Below are positions 7,699 to 17,035 of a stretch of 54,501 nucleotides of DNA, piece by piece. The first letter of the stretch is position 1. Every line of letters begins with the position of its first letter. The notes beneath the pieces are model-generated. The model was not told where the DNA came from. It did no database searches and saw only the letters and a list, made by a program, of their open reading frames with translations. Source of the stretch: Paracoccaceae bacterium. GTDB lineage: Bacteria; Pseudomonadota; Alphaproteobacteria; Rhodobacterales; Rhodobacteraceae. The DNA is taken from assembly GCA_020447005.1 (NCBI GenBank), contig JAGRDO010000054.1, positions 1 to 54,501 of the forward strand, read 5' to 3'. The translations under genes were made by a program, and so were the position numbers.

Positions 7699-8795
7699 GC
7701 CGAACCGGGGACGACCTTCGGCATATGGCCCATGCGCTGGGCCTTGCCCGGCGCGGACTGGGGCGGGTCTGGCCCAATCCGGCCGTGGGATGCGTGATCA
7801 CAAGCGATGACCGCGTCGTCGGGCGGGGCTGGACGCAGCCGGGCGGGCGCCCGCATGCCGAAACCATGGCGCTGGCACAGGCTGGCGCGGCCGCGCGCGG
7901 GGCCACCGCCCATGTCACGCTTGAACCCTGCGCCCATCACGGCCAGACCCCGCCCTGCGCCGAGGCGCTGATCGCGGCCGGTATCGCCCGCGTGGTCACC
8001 GCTCAGGAAGACCCGGACCCGCGCGTTTCGGGCAGGGGCCATGCGATGTTGCGGGCCGCCGGGGTCGCGGTCACGACCCGGGTGATGGAGGCAGAGGCCG
8101 CCGCCTTGCAAAGCGGATTTCTGACGCGGATCGGGCAGGGCCGGCCGATGCTGACGCTGAAACTGGCGCTCAGCCTCGACGGGCGCATCGCGACGGCGGC
8201 GGGCGAAAGCAAATGGATCACCGGCGAAGAGGCCCGCCGCACCACCCATGCGCTGCGCGCCAGCCATGACGCGGTGTTGATCGGGGCCGAGACCGCGCGT
8301 GCCGACGACCCCGCGCTGACGGTGCGCGGCCTCGGGCCGGTGGCACAGCCCGTCAGGATCGTCGCCGCGCGCGGGCTGAACCTGCCAACGGACGGCGCCC
8401 TTGCCCGGTCGGCACAGGATGTGCCGCTTTGGCTGATGCACGGGCCTTCGGCGCCGGTTTCGGCACGGAGGGTATGGTCGGGCACGGGTGCCCGGATGTT
8501 CGAGTGCGACGAGACCGCCGAAGGGCTTGACCCGGCGGGTGTGATGGCGGCCCTTGGCGGCGCGGGGCTGACGCGGGTTCTGTGCGAAGGCGGCGGGCGG
8601 CTTGCGGCCGCTCTCATGCGCGCGGGGCTTGTCGATGAGCTGGTGATCTTTTCGGCCGGTCTGGCGCTTGGCGCCGACGCCCGGCCCGGTATCGCGGCGC
8701 TCGGGCTGGTCCGGCTGGCCGATGCGGGCCGCTTCCGCCTGACCGGTCAGCGCCGGATCGGCGGCGATCTTGTCAGTCACTGGATACGGGACTGA
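7695..8795 (+). CDS. ribD: Riboflavin biosynthesis protein RibD (pyrimidine deaminase/reductase)
   Basis: A 366-residue bifunctional enzyme that deaminates and then reduces the pyrimidine intermediate formed after GTP cyclohydrolase II. The deaminase domain has [10 protein letters not shown], the catalytic HAETMAL and the zinc cysteines in [13 protein letters not shown]. The reductase domain begins near [13 protein letters not shown] and includes [23 protein letters not shown] and [13 protein letters not shown]. The GTG start sits in a GTGA overlap with nrdR. The other riboflavin genes follow after the inverted capsule block. Confidence 0.97.
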   Translation: MSRTGDDLRHMAHALGLARRGLGRVWPNPAVGCVITSDDRVVGRGWTQPGGRPHAETMALAQAGAAARGATAHVTLEPCAHHGQTPPCAEALIAAGIARVVTAQEDPDPRVSGRGHAMLRAAGVAVTTRVMEAEAAALQSGFLTRIGQGRPMLTLKLALSLDGRIATAAGESKWITGEEARRTTHALRASHDAVLIGAETARADDPALTVRGLGPVAQPVRIVAARGLNLPTDGALARSAQDVPLWLMHGPSAPVSARRVWSGTGARMFECDETAEGLDPAGVMAALGGAGLTRVLCEGGGRLAAALMRAGLVDELVIFSAGLALGADARPGIAALGLVRLADAGRFRLTGQRRIGGDLVSHWIRD

Positions 8796-8835
8796 TCCCC
8801 GCCCACCTTTCTGGCCAGGCCCGCAGAGTCCCGGC

Positions 8836-10908
8836 CTAACCCCGCCGCCAGAGCCATGACTGGCTGGCCAGCAGGCCTTGCAGCTTGGAAAGGCCGCGGT
8901 TCATCGGGCCGGGGCGCATGACCTCGCCCCGGGCCAGCCGCCCCGCGATCACCTCGGGCGGGCAGGGCAGCCCGCTGACCGGATCGCGATAGCGCGGATA
9001 GGCGATCAGCGCGGCATGGGCAAGCGCGGCCAGGGACGGACGCCCCTGCCTGTGCGGCGGCCTTGGCATCATGTCATGGGTCAACCCCCAGCCCGCATAG
9101 AAGGGCAGGCCGAGACAGGTGACCTTCTTGCCGCGAAGAAGCGCCTCGAACCCCAGAAGCGAGGTGATTGTCCAGACCTCATCCACAGCCCCGATCAGGG
9201 CGACCGGATCGGCGCCTTCGGCGACATGATCGGCCAGACCCAGCGCGGTGATCTCGGCCGGGGACAGTTTTCCCAGCCGCAGCCCGGCTTCGACATCGGG
9301 ATGCGGCTTGTAGATGATCACGGCATCGGGGTTTTCCTGCCGGACCCGCTTCAGCAGGGCAAGATTGGTGTGCTCGGTCCCCGCGCCGCAGCGGATCGAG
9401 GCATCGTCCTCGACCTGCCCGGGCACGAGGATGCGCCGGCCGTCGCGAAACCCTTCCGCGCCGGCGCCCCCAAGGTTGTACTTGCTCAGCCTGTCGCGGA
9501 TCAGCCGCGCCACCAGATGTTCGGCGCGTTCGGCGCCGCCGGGCGGCGGACCCGCCGCGATCAGCCGGTCAAGCCGGCTTTCGCGGGCGGGATCGTAATA
9601 GATGCCCAGAGGGTCGGCGACGAGGGACATCGGCGGCACCAGTTCCGCGCCAAGCCCCCGTGACCGCAAGAACCCGTCTTCGACGCGAAGGAGGGGCGTG
9701 TCCCTTGCCAGTTCGGTCAGTGTCCTTGTCTCGGCCCCGGCCCAGACCATCAGCCCCCGCCCTTCGGCGCGCGCAAGGGCGGCCGCACGGCCGGGGTCGT
9801 TCTGAAAGCGAAGCGGTCTTTCGCGGCCGAACGCGGCTTGCAGATGCCGGCGTTTCCACAGCCGCATCCCGACGGCGACATGGCCCCTGCGATCCTGTCT
9901 GAACGCGGCGACTTCGGCCTCGAGCTGGTCGACCGCTTCCTCGAAACTGCACAGCCGGTCGCGGCAGGGGTCGTACCACGCGGGCGCGAGGATCATCGCC
10001 CCGGCAAAAAGCTGCGCGCGCGTCAGCTTGCGTTCGCGCCGCGCCACGGGGTTTTCGTCGGCGGTCAGCCCCCAGCCCGCGTAGAACGGCTGTCCGAACA
10101 CCCGTGGCCGATGCCCGGCCATGATCGCCTCGAACCCGAGCTGCGAGGAAACGGTATAGACCGCGATCGCCCCGTCCAGCAGCCGCCAGGGCGAAACCGG
10201 CCGGTCGAGAAGCGAAATCTGGCCATGCGCGTGGCCATCCGAATAGTGGCCCAGCCGCGCGCCGGACAGGGTTTCCGGATGTGCCTTGATCACGATCCGC
10301 GCGCCCGGGTGTTCTTCCTGCGCAAAGACGAGCATTTCGCGAAACGTCGCGGCGGTGGCTTTGCCGTAGAGGATCGAGGCATCGTCGCGCGTCTGGTCGA
10401 CAACCAGAACGTAACCCGGTTCCGGCACCTCAAGATCGGGGTCGAAATTATTGTATTTGGACAAGTTCATCGCCCGCAGCCGGGCCATCCCGACCCGCGC
10501 GCGTTCGAGAATTGCAGAATCGTCCAGAGGATCCCGCGCCAGGACCGTCTCGATGCGCGAGGGTGACGAGCTGTCAAAATGCACGCCCAGGTCGTCGATC
10601 AGCAGGCCGATCGGCGGATCACCCGAAACGCGGCCCGGGCGGATGGATCGCAGGAAGGCGTCCTCGATCCGGACCACGGGCGTGTCGGTCCAGCCCGAGA
10701 CGGCCTCGCCCCGAGGGGCGGTGGGGCTGCGGCCCCAGACACCGACACGGTCGCCCGGCGCGCCGGGCTTGCCGATGCGGATATCGTATCCCGAAAGGGA
10801 CAGGATCCGGCGGATACGGGGCTGGGTCAGAAAGCCGCCGGAATAGACATAGAGCGACTGGCGCCCGCCGCCGGATGCCTCTGGCGCCGGAATGCGCCCC
10901 GAAGACAT
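8836..10908 (-). CDS. kpsC: Capsular polysaccharide glycosyltransferase KpsC (dual Kdo transferase)
   Basis: A 690-residue protein of two homologous halves. Each has an R-EDAFLRS or R-EDGFLRS block, a D-LG-(H/Y)-D block, LSKYN, a Q-DDASI block, a K-HP segment and FYAGWGLT (first half about residues 30-350, second half 380-660). This is the KpsC architecture. In group 2 capsules KpsC and KpsS build the oligo-Kdo linker on the lipid anchor. The ATG at 10908 shares a base with the stop of the upstream export gene (TAATG), so the two are coupled; an ATG 25 codons upstream is less likely. It acts at the cytoplasmic face of the inner membrane. Confidence 0.92.
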   Translation of the reverse strand: MSSGRIPAPEASGGGRQSLYVYSGGFLTQPRIRRILSLSGYDIRIGKPGAPGDRVGVWGRSPTAPRGEAVSGWTDTPVVRIEDAFLRSIRPGRVSGDPPIGLLIDDLGVHFDSSSPSRIETVLARDPLDDSAILERARVGMARLRAMNLSKYNNFDPDLEVPEPGYVLVVDQTRDDASILYGKATAATFREMLVFAQEEHPGARIVIKAHPETLSGARLGHYSDGHAHGQISLLDRPVSPWRLLDGAIAVYTVSSQLGFEAIMAGHRPRVFGQPFYAGWGLTADENPVARRERKLTRAQLFAGAMILAPAWYDPCRDRLCSFEEAVDQLEAEVAAFRQDRRGHVAVGMRLWKRRHLQAAFGRERPLRFQNDPGRAAALARAEGRGLMVWAGAETRTLTELARDTPLLRVEDGFLRSRGLGAELVPPMSLVADPLGIYYDPARESRLDRLIAAGPPPGGAERAEHLVARLIRDRLSKYNLGGAGAEGFRDGRRILVPGQVEDDASIRCGAGTEHTNLALLKRVRQENPDAVIIYKPHPDVEAGLRLGKLSPAEITALGLADHVAEGADPVALIGAVDEVWTITSLLGFEALLRGKKVTCLGLPFYAGWGLTHDMMPRPPHRQGRPSLAALAHAALIAYPRYRDPVSGLPCPPEVIAGRLARGEVMRPGPMNRGLSKLQGLLASQSWLWRRG

Positions 10909-12041
10909 TACTGCCCGGCGGCCGCTGACAGGGAATTGGCGGTGTTCAGCGTACCGGTCAGAGCGTTGAGCGTCTTGTACCATTGGACATAGGGCGCCTC
11001 GGTCACATAGACGGTGTCCTCATCGCGGATGATGAAATCGCGCGCGTTGAAAAGGCCGTTGGGCTGGGTCAGGTCAAGCACGTAGGCCACGCGTTGCGGC
11101 CCGACAAGGTCGGTTCGCCCAAGAACGGCATTCGCGATTTCCGGGCTTTCGTCGCGCAGGACAAAGACGCCGGTCGGATCGGCGAGATTGGTCGACAGGC
11201 CGCCCACCTGGGCAATCGCCTCGATCGCCGAAAGGTTCTGCGTCTCGAAGGGAACGCGGCTTTGCGCCCCCGTGGCCCCCATCGCGGTAAAGCTGCGCTG
11301 ATCCTTTTCGACAAGGATCACGTCACCCGGCCGCAGCGCGATATCCATGCGCGGGTTGGAATAAAGGTCCTTCAGCCAGACCTTGCCGTTCTGGCCGCCA
11401 CGGGTGACGGTGATCTGGGCAACCTCGGGTTCGATGACGACGCCGCCGGCCTTGGCAAGCATCGCCGAAAGCGTGCGCGTCGGCCGTTCGATGGGAAACA
11501 CGCCCTGCGCGCCCACGCCGCCCATGACCGAGACGGTGGCGCCATCGCCCGCCAGCCGCGTGACCGAGACCTGCGGATCGGGGGTTTGCGCGTCAAGCTT
11601 TCCGGTGATGACCCTGCGGAGCGCTTCGGGCGTATTGCCCGCCGCCTTGATGCGGCCGGCATAGGGCACGAAGATATAGCCGCTTCCATCCACCTGCACT
11701 TCGGACAGGTTGGTGGAATTCAGGCCCTGAGCGGCCAGCAGGCCATTGTCGACGTTTTCCCAGATCGTCAGCCCCAGCACGTCGCCCGGGCGGATATCGT
11801 CGGAACCGACGATGCCGGCGCTCTGGAATTGCGAGGAAAAACCGAGCGAGGGAACAACCGCGGTCGCCCGTGTCACCGCGTCATCGACCGGAACGATGAA
11901 GGCGCTGCCCGATTTCGCTTCCTTGCCGGCGAAAATCTCGCCCTTGTTCGGGCCGGAGCGTGGGAGGCCGCACGCGGCAATGCCGGCGACAAGCGAAAGA
12001 AGGGCCAGATGTCTGGCCCAACGCATGGCGTGGGGTTTCAC
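10908..12041 (-). CDS. Polysaccharide export lipoprotein (Wza/KpsD-like, OPX family)
   Basis: A 377-residue outer-membrane polysaccharide export protein. A lipobox-type signal peptide (LLSLVAGIAAC) gives a lipid-anchored N-terminus. The Poly_export/SLBB region follows: DIRPGDVLGLTIWENV, VQVDGSGYIFVPYAGRI, then two SLBB-like segments (VMGGVGAQGVFPI, IALRPGDVILVEKD). The C-terminal stretch includes QNLSAIEAIAQVGGL and FIIRDEDTVYVTEAPYVQW. An AGGAG eight bases before GTG at 12041 favours that start over the ATG at 12026. It lies between kpsS and kpsC, and would form the capsule exit channel. Confidence 0.88.
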   Translation of the reverse strand: MKPHAMRWARHLALLSLVAGIAACGLPRSGPNKGEIFAGKEAKSGSAFIVPVDDAVTRATAVVPSLGFSSQFQSAGIVGSDDIRPGDVLGLTIWENVDNGLLAAQGLNSTNLSEVQVDGSGYIFVPYAGRIKAAGNTPEALRRVITGKLDAQTPDPQVSVTRLAGDGATVSVMGGVGAQGVFPIERPTRTLSAMLAKAGGVVIEPEVAQITVTRGGQNGKVWLKDLYSNPRMDIALRPGDVILVEKDQRSFTAMGATGAQSRVPFETQNLSAIEAIAQVGGLSTNLADPTGVFVLRDESPEIANAVLGRTDLVGPQRVAYVLDLTQPNGLFNARDFIIRDEDTVYVTEAPYVQWYKTLNALTGTLNTANSLSAAAGQ

Positions 12042-12117
12042 TGCTCGGGCTCCTCTTGCCGAAAACTGCCTCAGGTTGTTCTTTTTCTGAAATTCTAGTG
12101 AATTGTCTCCGGTATTT

Positions 12118-13428
12118 CTAGTGTTCCCGCGGCTCTGCCGCCAACTGTTGCCGACGTGCCGCTTTGCCTTGGGAAAGGCTGTCATAGGGGTCTTCGCGTG
12201 CGAGGACCATGTCGATCACCTGACGCAAGAGGTAACGGCGGCCGCGGCTGGAATAGAACCCGCCCGGCACCTGCGACGTTTCCAGAAGATAGCGGCGAAA
12301 ATCGCGATAGGCCGCGATGTCGGGGCGGGCCGGGGCGGCGAAGAATTCCGCCAGCGTCTGGTCGGGGACGAATTCGGGTTTGCAATAGACCGCGCGCCCC
12401 AGCGCCATGAGCGGCAGCCCCCGCCAGAGGACCTGCTGGCCCGCGGTCGAATTTACGGTCACGGCGCTGCGGGCGCCGTCCAGAAGCCGCGCAAGCTTGC
12501 CGCCGCGCACGAAGTGAACCCGGTCGCGCAGGCCCAGCCGGTTCGCCTGGTTGCGGATCAGCGCCACGATGCCGGCGCGTTCGTCTTCCAGCGGATGCGC
12601 CTTGAAGACGATATGGTGATGCGGCGGCGCGCCTTCGGCAAACCCGGCAAGGCAGGTCTCGACAAAATCGCCCATCGAAGCAAAGTCGGAATGGGACTGA
12701 AAGCTTGCATCATGTTCGAGTTGCAAGAGCACGAGATGATAGGGAAATCCGCCAAGATGGACCCGCGCGGTGGCGATCATGCGCCCGATCCGGTGGAGCG
12801 GCATCAAGAGCAGCCGGCGCAGGTGCAGCCGGAATTCATGGGCGACCGTCACCCCCCGATGCGGGCTGAAATGGCGATAGCGCCGGTTCAGCGCCAGCAC
12901 CATGAAATGATAAAGCGCCCCGTAAAAGACATGCTGGCGCATGTCGCCCCAGCGCGCCGGCGCTTCGGGAAGTTCGTCGCCCGAGGCGCTCAGCGCGCGT
13001 CGCATGTCCCGGATCGACAGGCCGGTCAGGCGCGAGCCGCCATTTGTCGCGCCGCGTTCATATGTCGCCCAATAGGGTCTCAGATAGCCTTCCTCGAAGA
13101 CGTGGACGGTGATGTTCCGGCTTCGCGCGATTTCGATCGCCTGGGCGTGAATGGGCCGGGTGTCGCCATAAAGCACAAGATCGGTGGCGCGTTTTTCATC
13201 GCAGATCGCGGCGAAGGCGGCGGGCCAGCTTTCGGCCGGCGCATCGAAGGGGATATAGCCGGGCAGGCCCCAGAAAAACTCGTCGCCACGGTTGAAGCCG
13301 ACGCGCCAGACCTCGGCGCCCGCAGCACCCAGCATCCGGCCAAGCGCGCGGAAGAACGGCCCGTGCGGCCCTTGCAACAGCAGGAAGCGGCGATCCTGCC
13401 CGGATATGCCACCGGCTTTTGCTTTCAT
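12118..13428 (-). CDS. kpsS: Capsular polysaccharide linker glycosyltransferase KpsS-like
   Basis: A 436-residue KpsS-family protein. The recognisable blocks are RRFLLLQGPHGPFFRALGRMLG, VGFNRGDEFFW, DLVLYGDTRPIHAQAI, VHVFEEGYLRPYW with ERGATNGGS, LLQLEHDASFQSHSDF, VFKAHPLEDE, and TVNSTAGQQVLWRGLPLMALG. KpsS is thought to add the first Kdo to the phosphatidylglycerol anchor, and KpsC extends it. The start at 13428 (MKAKAGGIS) has AGGGGA just ahead. It is the first gene of the - strand capsule block and is divergent from ribE; a palindrome lies 54-72 bp upstream. Confidence 0.9.
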   Translation of the reverse strand: MKAKAGGISGQDRRFLLLQGPHGPFFRALGRMLGAAGAEVWRVGFNRGDEFFWGLPGYIPFDAPAESWPAAFAAICDEKRATDLVLYGDTRPIHAQAIEIARSRNITVHVFEEGYLRPYWATYERGATNGGSRLTGLSIRDMRRALSASGDELPEAPARWGDMRQHVFYGALYHFMVLALNRRYRHFSPHRGVTVAHEFRLHLRRLLLMPLHRIGRMIATARVHLGGFPYHLVLLQLEHDASFQSHSDFASMGDFVETCLAGFAEGAPPHHHIVFKAHPLEDERAGIVALIRNQANRLGLRDRVHFVRGGKLARLLDGARSAVTVNSTAGQQVLWRGLPLMALGRAVYCKPEFVPDQTLAEFFAAPARPDIAAYRDFRRYLLETSQVPGGFYSSRGRRYLLRQVIDMVLAREDPYDSLSQGKAARRQQLAAEPREH

Positions 13429-13481
13429 TCCCCTGGCATCCTGGTGTACTTGCCGCCCCGTTTCCGGTCCGAATTCACATT

Positions 13482-13500
13482 TGTCACGCAATTTGTGACA
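13482..13500. promoter_or_regulatory. Palindrome TGTCAC-N7-GTGACA, candidate operator of the capsule block
   Basis: A perfect inverted repeat with 6-bp arms and a 7-bp AT-rich spacer (GCAATTT), in the divergent kpsS/ribE intergenic region. It is also seen as two direct half-sites, ATTTGTCAC and ATTTGTGAC. Its size suits a dimeric regulator. The regulator and target are not known. Confidence 0.4.
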
Positions 13501-13634
13501 TTGGCCGTCACTACGGGCAGGAGTATGGCATTCGCACGACAGCGGCGGGGGGGGCGGACCGGTCCCGTCAATCTTTCGACGCGCTTGCGGCGATCCGTCC
13601 GCCGGGCTAGTCAGGGCAGAGAGCGGGAGGCCCC

Positions 13635-14237
13635 ATGTTCACAGGAATTGTCACCGATATCGGCGAGGTCTTGCAGCTGGAGCGGCGCGGCGATCTGCGC
13701 GCGCGCATCGCCACGTCCTATCCTGTCGACGGCATCGACATCGGTGCGTCGATTGCCTGCGACGGGGTCTGCCTGACCGTCGTCGCGCTGGGGCGCGAGC
13801 CGCGCGGATGGTTCGACGTCGATATTTCGGCCGAAAGCGTGGCGCGGACCAATATCGGCGGCTGGGCGCCGGGGCGGCGTTTGAACCTTGAGCGTGCGCT
13901 GCGGGTGGGAGACGAGCTTGGCGGCCATATCGTCTCGGGCCATGTCGATGGCGTGGCCGAGATCGTGGCGATGAAGGACGAGGGGGACAGCACGCGCTTT
14001 ACCTTCCGCGCCCCCGAGGCGCTGGCGGGGTTCATCGCGGCCAAGGGGTCGGTCGCGCTCAACGGCACGTCGCTGACCGTGAACGAAGTGTCGGGCGCCA
14101 CGTTCGGGGTGAACATCATTCCCCATACCAAGGCGGTGACGAACTGGGGCGGGGCCGGGACCGGCGACCGCGTCAACCTTGAGATCGACACGCTGGCACG
14201 TTACGTGGCCCGCTTGCAGGACTGGGCCGCAAGATGA
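13635..14237 (+). CDS. ribE: Riboflavin synthase alpha chain
   Basis: A 200-residue riboflavin synthase, which dismutates two 6,7-dimethyl-8-ribityllumazine to riboflavin. It has the duplicated barrel structure: the start MFTGIVTDIGEVL, ACDGVCLTVV in the first half, then GHIVSGHVDGVAEI and LNGTSLTVNEV in the second. HTKAVTN and the C-terminal helix are present, and the length is typical. It opens the ribE-hyp-ribBX-ribH-nusB run and overlaps the next gene by ATGA. I found no FMN riboswitch ahead of it. Confidence 0.97.
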   Translation: MFTGIVTDIGEVLQLERRGDLRARIATSYPVDGIDIGASIACDGVCLTVVALGREPRGWFDVDISAESVARTNIGGWAPGRRLNLERALRVGDELGGHIVSGHVDGVAEIVAMKDEGDSTRFTFRAPEALAGFIAAKGSVALNGTSLTVNEVSGATFGVNIIPHTKAVTNWGGAGTGDRVNLEIDTLARYVARLQDWAAR

Positions 14238-14833
14238 CCGGGCCGGGCCATAACGGCGGCCCGACGCTGGAGGCCGGCGCAAGCTGGCGGCGGCATTGCT
14301 GGACGGCGGCGCGCGGATCGCTGTTGCCGAAACTGCCGGTCGAGATCGTGCGGCTGCATGTCAAACGCGCCGCCGAGATCGGGCTGGATTACAAGACCTA
14401 TGCCGGGGTTCGTGCGGCGACGGGGCACGATCTGGTGGCATTCCTGTTTTCAACCAACGCCTTGCGGCTTTTGCGCGCGGGCGACCGGGTGGCCGGGCAA
14501 GAGGCCCGGCACATGGCCGCGGCCAGCGGGATCGGGCGTCTTCTGGCGGTTCAGCCGCCGCTTGATCCGGCGCGCGTGTGGCAGGGGCTGGCCGGTCAGG
14601 GCATCGCCGTCGATGCGGCGGCGCGGGCGCCGGGTCTGGCGCAGAACTGGGGCGAGACGCGGGCGGCGCTGCTGTCGCTGATGGCCGGGGTCCGGGCCCC
14701 TGCCGACCGGGTTCTGCTGATCGGCGAGACCGCGCTGGAGCGTGACTGGGCAGGCGCGGCGCGGATGGCGGGTTTCCTGCCGGCTGACCGCTATTTCGGC
14801 CGGGCGGCCCCTGACGCCGCGGCACGCGCCTAA
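14234..14833 (+). CDS. Conserved hypothetical protein in the rib operon
   Basis: A 199-residue protein without an assignable domain. It begins MTGPGHNGGPTLE, a motif seen at the N-terminus of various alphaproteobacterial proteins. The rest is Ala/Arg/Leu-rich and predicted largely helical by eye, with HVKRAAEIGLDYKTYAGVRAATGHDLVAFLFS in the middle. It shares an ATGA overlap with ribE and lies between ribE and ribBX, so it is co-transcribed with riboflavin genes. Whether it functions in that pathway is unknown. Confidence 0.7.
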   Translation: MTGPGHNGGPTLEAGASWRRHCWTAARGSLLPKLPVEIVRLHVKRAAEIGLDYKTYAGVRAATGHDLVAFLFSTNALRLLRAGDRVAGQEARHMAAASGIGRLLAVQPPLDPARVWQGLAGQGIAVDAAARAPGLAQNWGETRAALLSLMAGVRAPADRVLLIGETALERDWAGAARMAGFLPADRYFGRAAPDAAARA

Positions 14834-14904
14834 GCTGGCCACTGGCCAAAGCCGGTCGCTTGGGCTATCGGATCGGTTTGGATGCTGACGGGACTGCGAA
14901 TGCA

Positions 14905-15999
14905 ATGATTGACGACCTGAAAACCGCGATCGCTTCGACCGAAGAGATCATCGACGAGGCGCGCAATGGCCGGATGTTCATTCTTGTCGATCATGAGGAT
15001 CGCGAGAACGAGGGCGATCTGGTGATCCCGGCCCAGATGTGCACGCCATCGGCGATCAATTTCATGGCGACCCACGGGCGGGGGCTGATCTGCCTGACAC
15101 TGCCTTCGGCGCGGATCGACGCGCTGGGCCTGTCGATGATGGCCACGCAGAATTCATCGCGCCACGAGACCGCCTTCACCACCTCGATCGAGGCGCGCGA
15201 AGGGGTATCGACCGGCATTTCCGCCCATGACCGTGCGCTGACCGTTTCGGTCGCCATCGACCCCACCAAGGGGCCGCAGGATATTGCGACGCCGGGACAC
15301 ATCTTTCCCTTGCGCGCCCGCGACGGCGGCGTTCTGGTGCGTGCCGGCCATACCGAGGCGGCGACGGACATTTCGCGGCTGGCCGGGCTCAACCCCTCGG
15401 GCGTGATCTGCGAGATCATGAACGAGGACGGCACCATGGCGCGGCTGCCCGATCTGGTGGCCTTCGCGCAGCGTCACGGGCTGAAGGTCGGCACGATTTC
15501 CGACCTTATCTCCTATCGCCGCCGCCACGACAATCTTGTCCGCGAAACCGCGAGCCGTACCGTGACCTCGGCCCATGGCGGCGAATGGCTGATGCGGATC
15601 TTCACCGATCAGACCGAGGGCGTCGAACATGTCGTGCTGACCAAGGGCGACATCACGACACCCGAACCGGTGCTGGTGCGGACCCATTCGCTGAACGTGC
15701 TGGAAGATCTGCTGGCGCTTGGCCCCTCGCCCGAGGGCGAACTGGCCCGGGCGATGCGGATCATCGCGAAAGAGGGCAGGGGGGCGGTGTGCCTTTTCCG
15801 CGAACCACGCGCCAAGCTGATGACCGAGGAAGAGGACGGACCGCGCACGATCAAGCAGACCGGGCTTGGCGCGCAGATCCTGTCGACGATGGGGCTGAAG
15901 CGGCTGATCCTGCTGACCGATTCGCCCCTCACCCGCTATCTGGGTCTGGACGCCTATGACCTGACCATCACGGGCACCCGCCCCATCACCGGAGGCTGA
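14905..15999 (+). CDS. ribB: RibB 3,4-dihydroxy-2-butanone-4-phosphate synthase fused to a degenerate RibA-like domain (RibBX type)
   Basis: A 364-residue fusion. The N-terminal DHBP synthase domain (about residues 5-205) is intact: VDHEDRENEGDLV, FMATHGRGLICLTL, SARIDALGL, SRHETAFTTSIEA, GHTEAATDISRLAG, ICEIMNEDGTMAR. The C-terminal part aligns with GTP cyclohydrolase II, but the zinc-cysteine region (usually HSEC followed by RCDCG) is replaced by VRTHSLNVLEDLLALG, so it cannot bind the catalytic zinc in the usual way. This matches the proteobacterial RibBX variant, in which a separate ribA supplies the cyclohydrolase. ATG 14905 is preferred; the frame is open upstream. Confidence 0.9.
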   Translation: MIDDLKTAIASTEEIIDEARNGRMFILVDHEDRENEGDLVIPAQMCTPSAINFMATHGRGLICLTLPSARIDALGLSMMATQNSSRHETAFTTSIEAREGVSTGISAHDRALTVSVAIDPTKGPQDIATPGHIFPLRARDGGVLVRAGHTEAATDISRLAGLNPSGVICEIMNEDGTMARLPDLVAFAQRHGLKVGTISDLISYRRRHDNLVRETASRTVTSAHGGEWLMRIFTDQTEGVEHVVLTKGDITTPEPVLVRTHSLNVLEDLLALGPSPEGELARAMRIIAKEGRGAVCLFREPRAKLMTEEEDGPRTIKQTGLGAQILSTMGLKRLILLTDSPLTRYLGLDAYDLTITGTRPITGG

Positions 16000-16001
16000 G
16001 C

Positions 16002-16553
16002 ATGGCCGGACAGGAAACCCATCACATCCTCGATCTGCCGAAATTCGACAGGGCGGTGCGGCTTCTGATCGTGGTCGCGCCCTATTACAAGGACATCGCC
16101 GACAACCTTGTGGCCGGGGCGCGCGCGGTGGCGGCACAGGCGGGGGCCGAGGTCGATCTGGTCGAAGTGCCCGGGGCGCTGGAGATCCCGACGGCCATCG
16201 GCATGGCCAGCCGCATGGCCGATTACGACGGTTTCGTCGCCCTTGGCTGCGTCATCCGGGGCGAGACGACGCATTACGATACGGTCTGCAATGACAGTTC
16301 GCGCGGGCTGACGATGCTGGGCCTTTCGGGCGTGGCGATCGGCAACGGCATTCTGACCGTGGAAAACCGCCGTCAGGCCGAGGTGCGCGCCGATCCTGCC
16401 GATCAGGACAAGGGCGGGGGTGCGGCGGCGGCGGCCTTGCATCTTGTCGCCTTGTCGCGCAAATGGGCGCGCCGGACGAAAGGCATGGGGTTCAGGCCGC
16501 AGGGCGGGGAATTCCGCATCGCCGGCGACAGCGAAGGACCGAAGACCGCATGA
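16002..16553 (+). CDS. ribH: 6,7-dimethyl-8-ribityllumazine synthase
   Basis: A 183-residue lumazine synthase, joining the RibB and RibD products. Characteristic residues are VVAPYYKDIADNLVAGA, VPGALEIPTAIGMA, ALGCVIRGETTHYDTVCNDSSRGL with the catalytic His, and IGNGILTVENRRQAEVRA. It starts two bases after the ribBX stop and overlaps nusB by ATGA. The C-terminal extension after WARRTKGMGF is slightly longer than usual. Confidence 0.97.
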   Translation: MAGQETHHILDLPKFDRAVRLLIVVAPYYKDIADNLVAGARAVAAQAGAEVDLVEVPGALEIPTAIGMASRMADYDGFVALGCVIRGETTHYDTVCNDSSRGLTMLGLSGVAIGNGILTVENRRQAEVRADPADQDKGGGAAAAALHLVALSRKWARRTKGMGFRPQGGEFRIAGDSEGPKTA

Positions 16554-17035
16554 ACGACAGCGCCCGAAAACCGTCATCCTCTGAAAAGCGCCAGATGAAA
16601 TCCGCCGCCCGGCTTTATGCCGTGCAGGCGCTGTTCCAGATGGAGCATTCCGGCCAGACGGTCGAGGCGGTGAGCCGCGAATTCGAGGATTTCCGCTTCG
16701 GCGCGGACTATGACGAAGGCGAGATGATCGAGGGCGATGTCGATCACTTCCGTTTCCTGATGGAGACGGCGGTAAGCTATCAGGCCCGGATCGACCAGAT
16801 GACCGACCGGGCGCTGGTGGCGAAATGGCCGATCGGGCGGATCGACCCGGTCCTGCGCGCGCTGTTTCGCGCCGCGGGGGCGGAAATGCTCGACACGGGT
16901 ACCCCGCCCAAGGTTGTCATCAGCGAATATGTGGACGTGGCGCGGGCCTTCTTTCCCGAAGGCAAGGAGCCGAAATTCGTCAATGCCGTGCTGGATCACA
17001 TGGCAAGGGAGGGCCGGCCCGAGGCCTTCGCATGA
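16550..17035 (+). CDS. nusB: Transcription antitermination factor NusB
   Basis: A 161-residue NusB, which with NusE binds boxA RNA and supports rRNA antitermination. The helical fold is recognisable from SAARLYAVQALFQMEHSGQT, FLMETAVSYQARIDQMTDRAL, WPIGRIDPVLRALFRAAGAEM, PPKVVISEYVDVARAFFPE and FVNAVLDHMAR. The ATG lies in the ribH stop (ATGA), the common ribH-nusB pairing, and the stop overlaps the next gene in the same way. Confidence 0.96.
   Translation: MNDSARKPSSSEKRQMKSAARLYAVQALFQMEHSGQTVEAVSREFEDFRFGADYDEGEMIEGDVDHFRFLMETAVSYQARIDQMTDRALVAKWPIGRIDPVLRALFRAAGAEMLDTGTPPKVVISEYVDVARAFFPEGKEPKFVNAVLDHMAREGRPEAFA

Noticed and set aside
13429-13634. FMN riboswitch upstream of ribE
   Set aside because: I searched for the conserved RFN core elements and did not see them here or upstream of ribBX.
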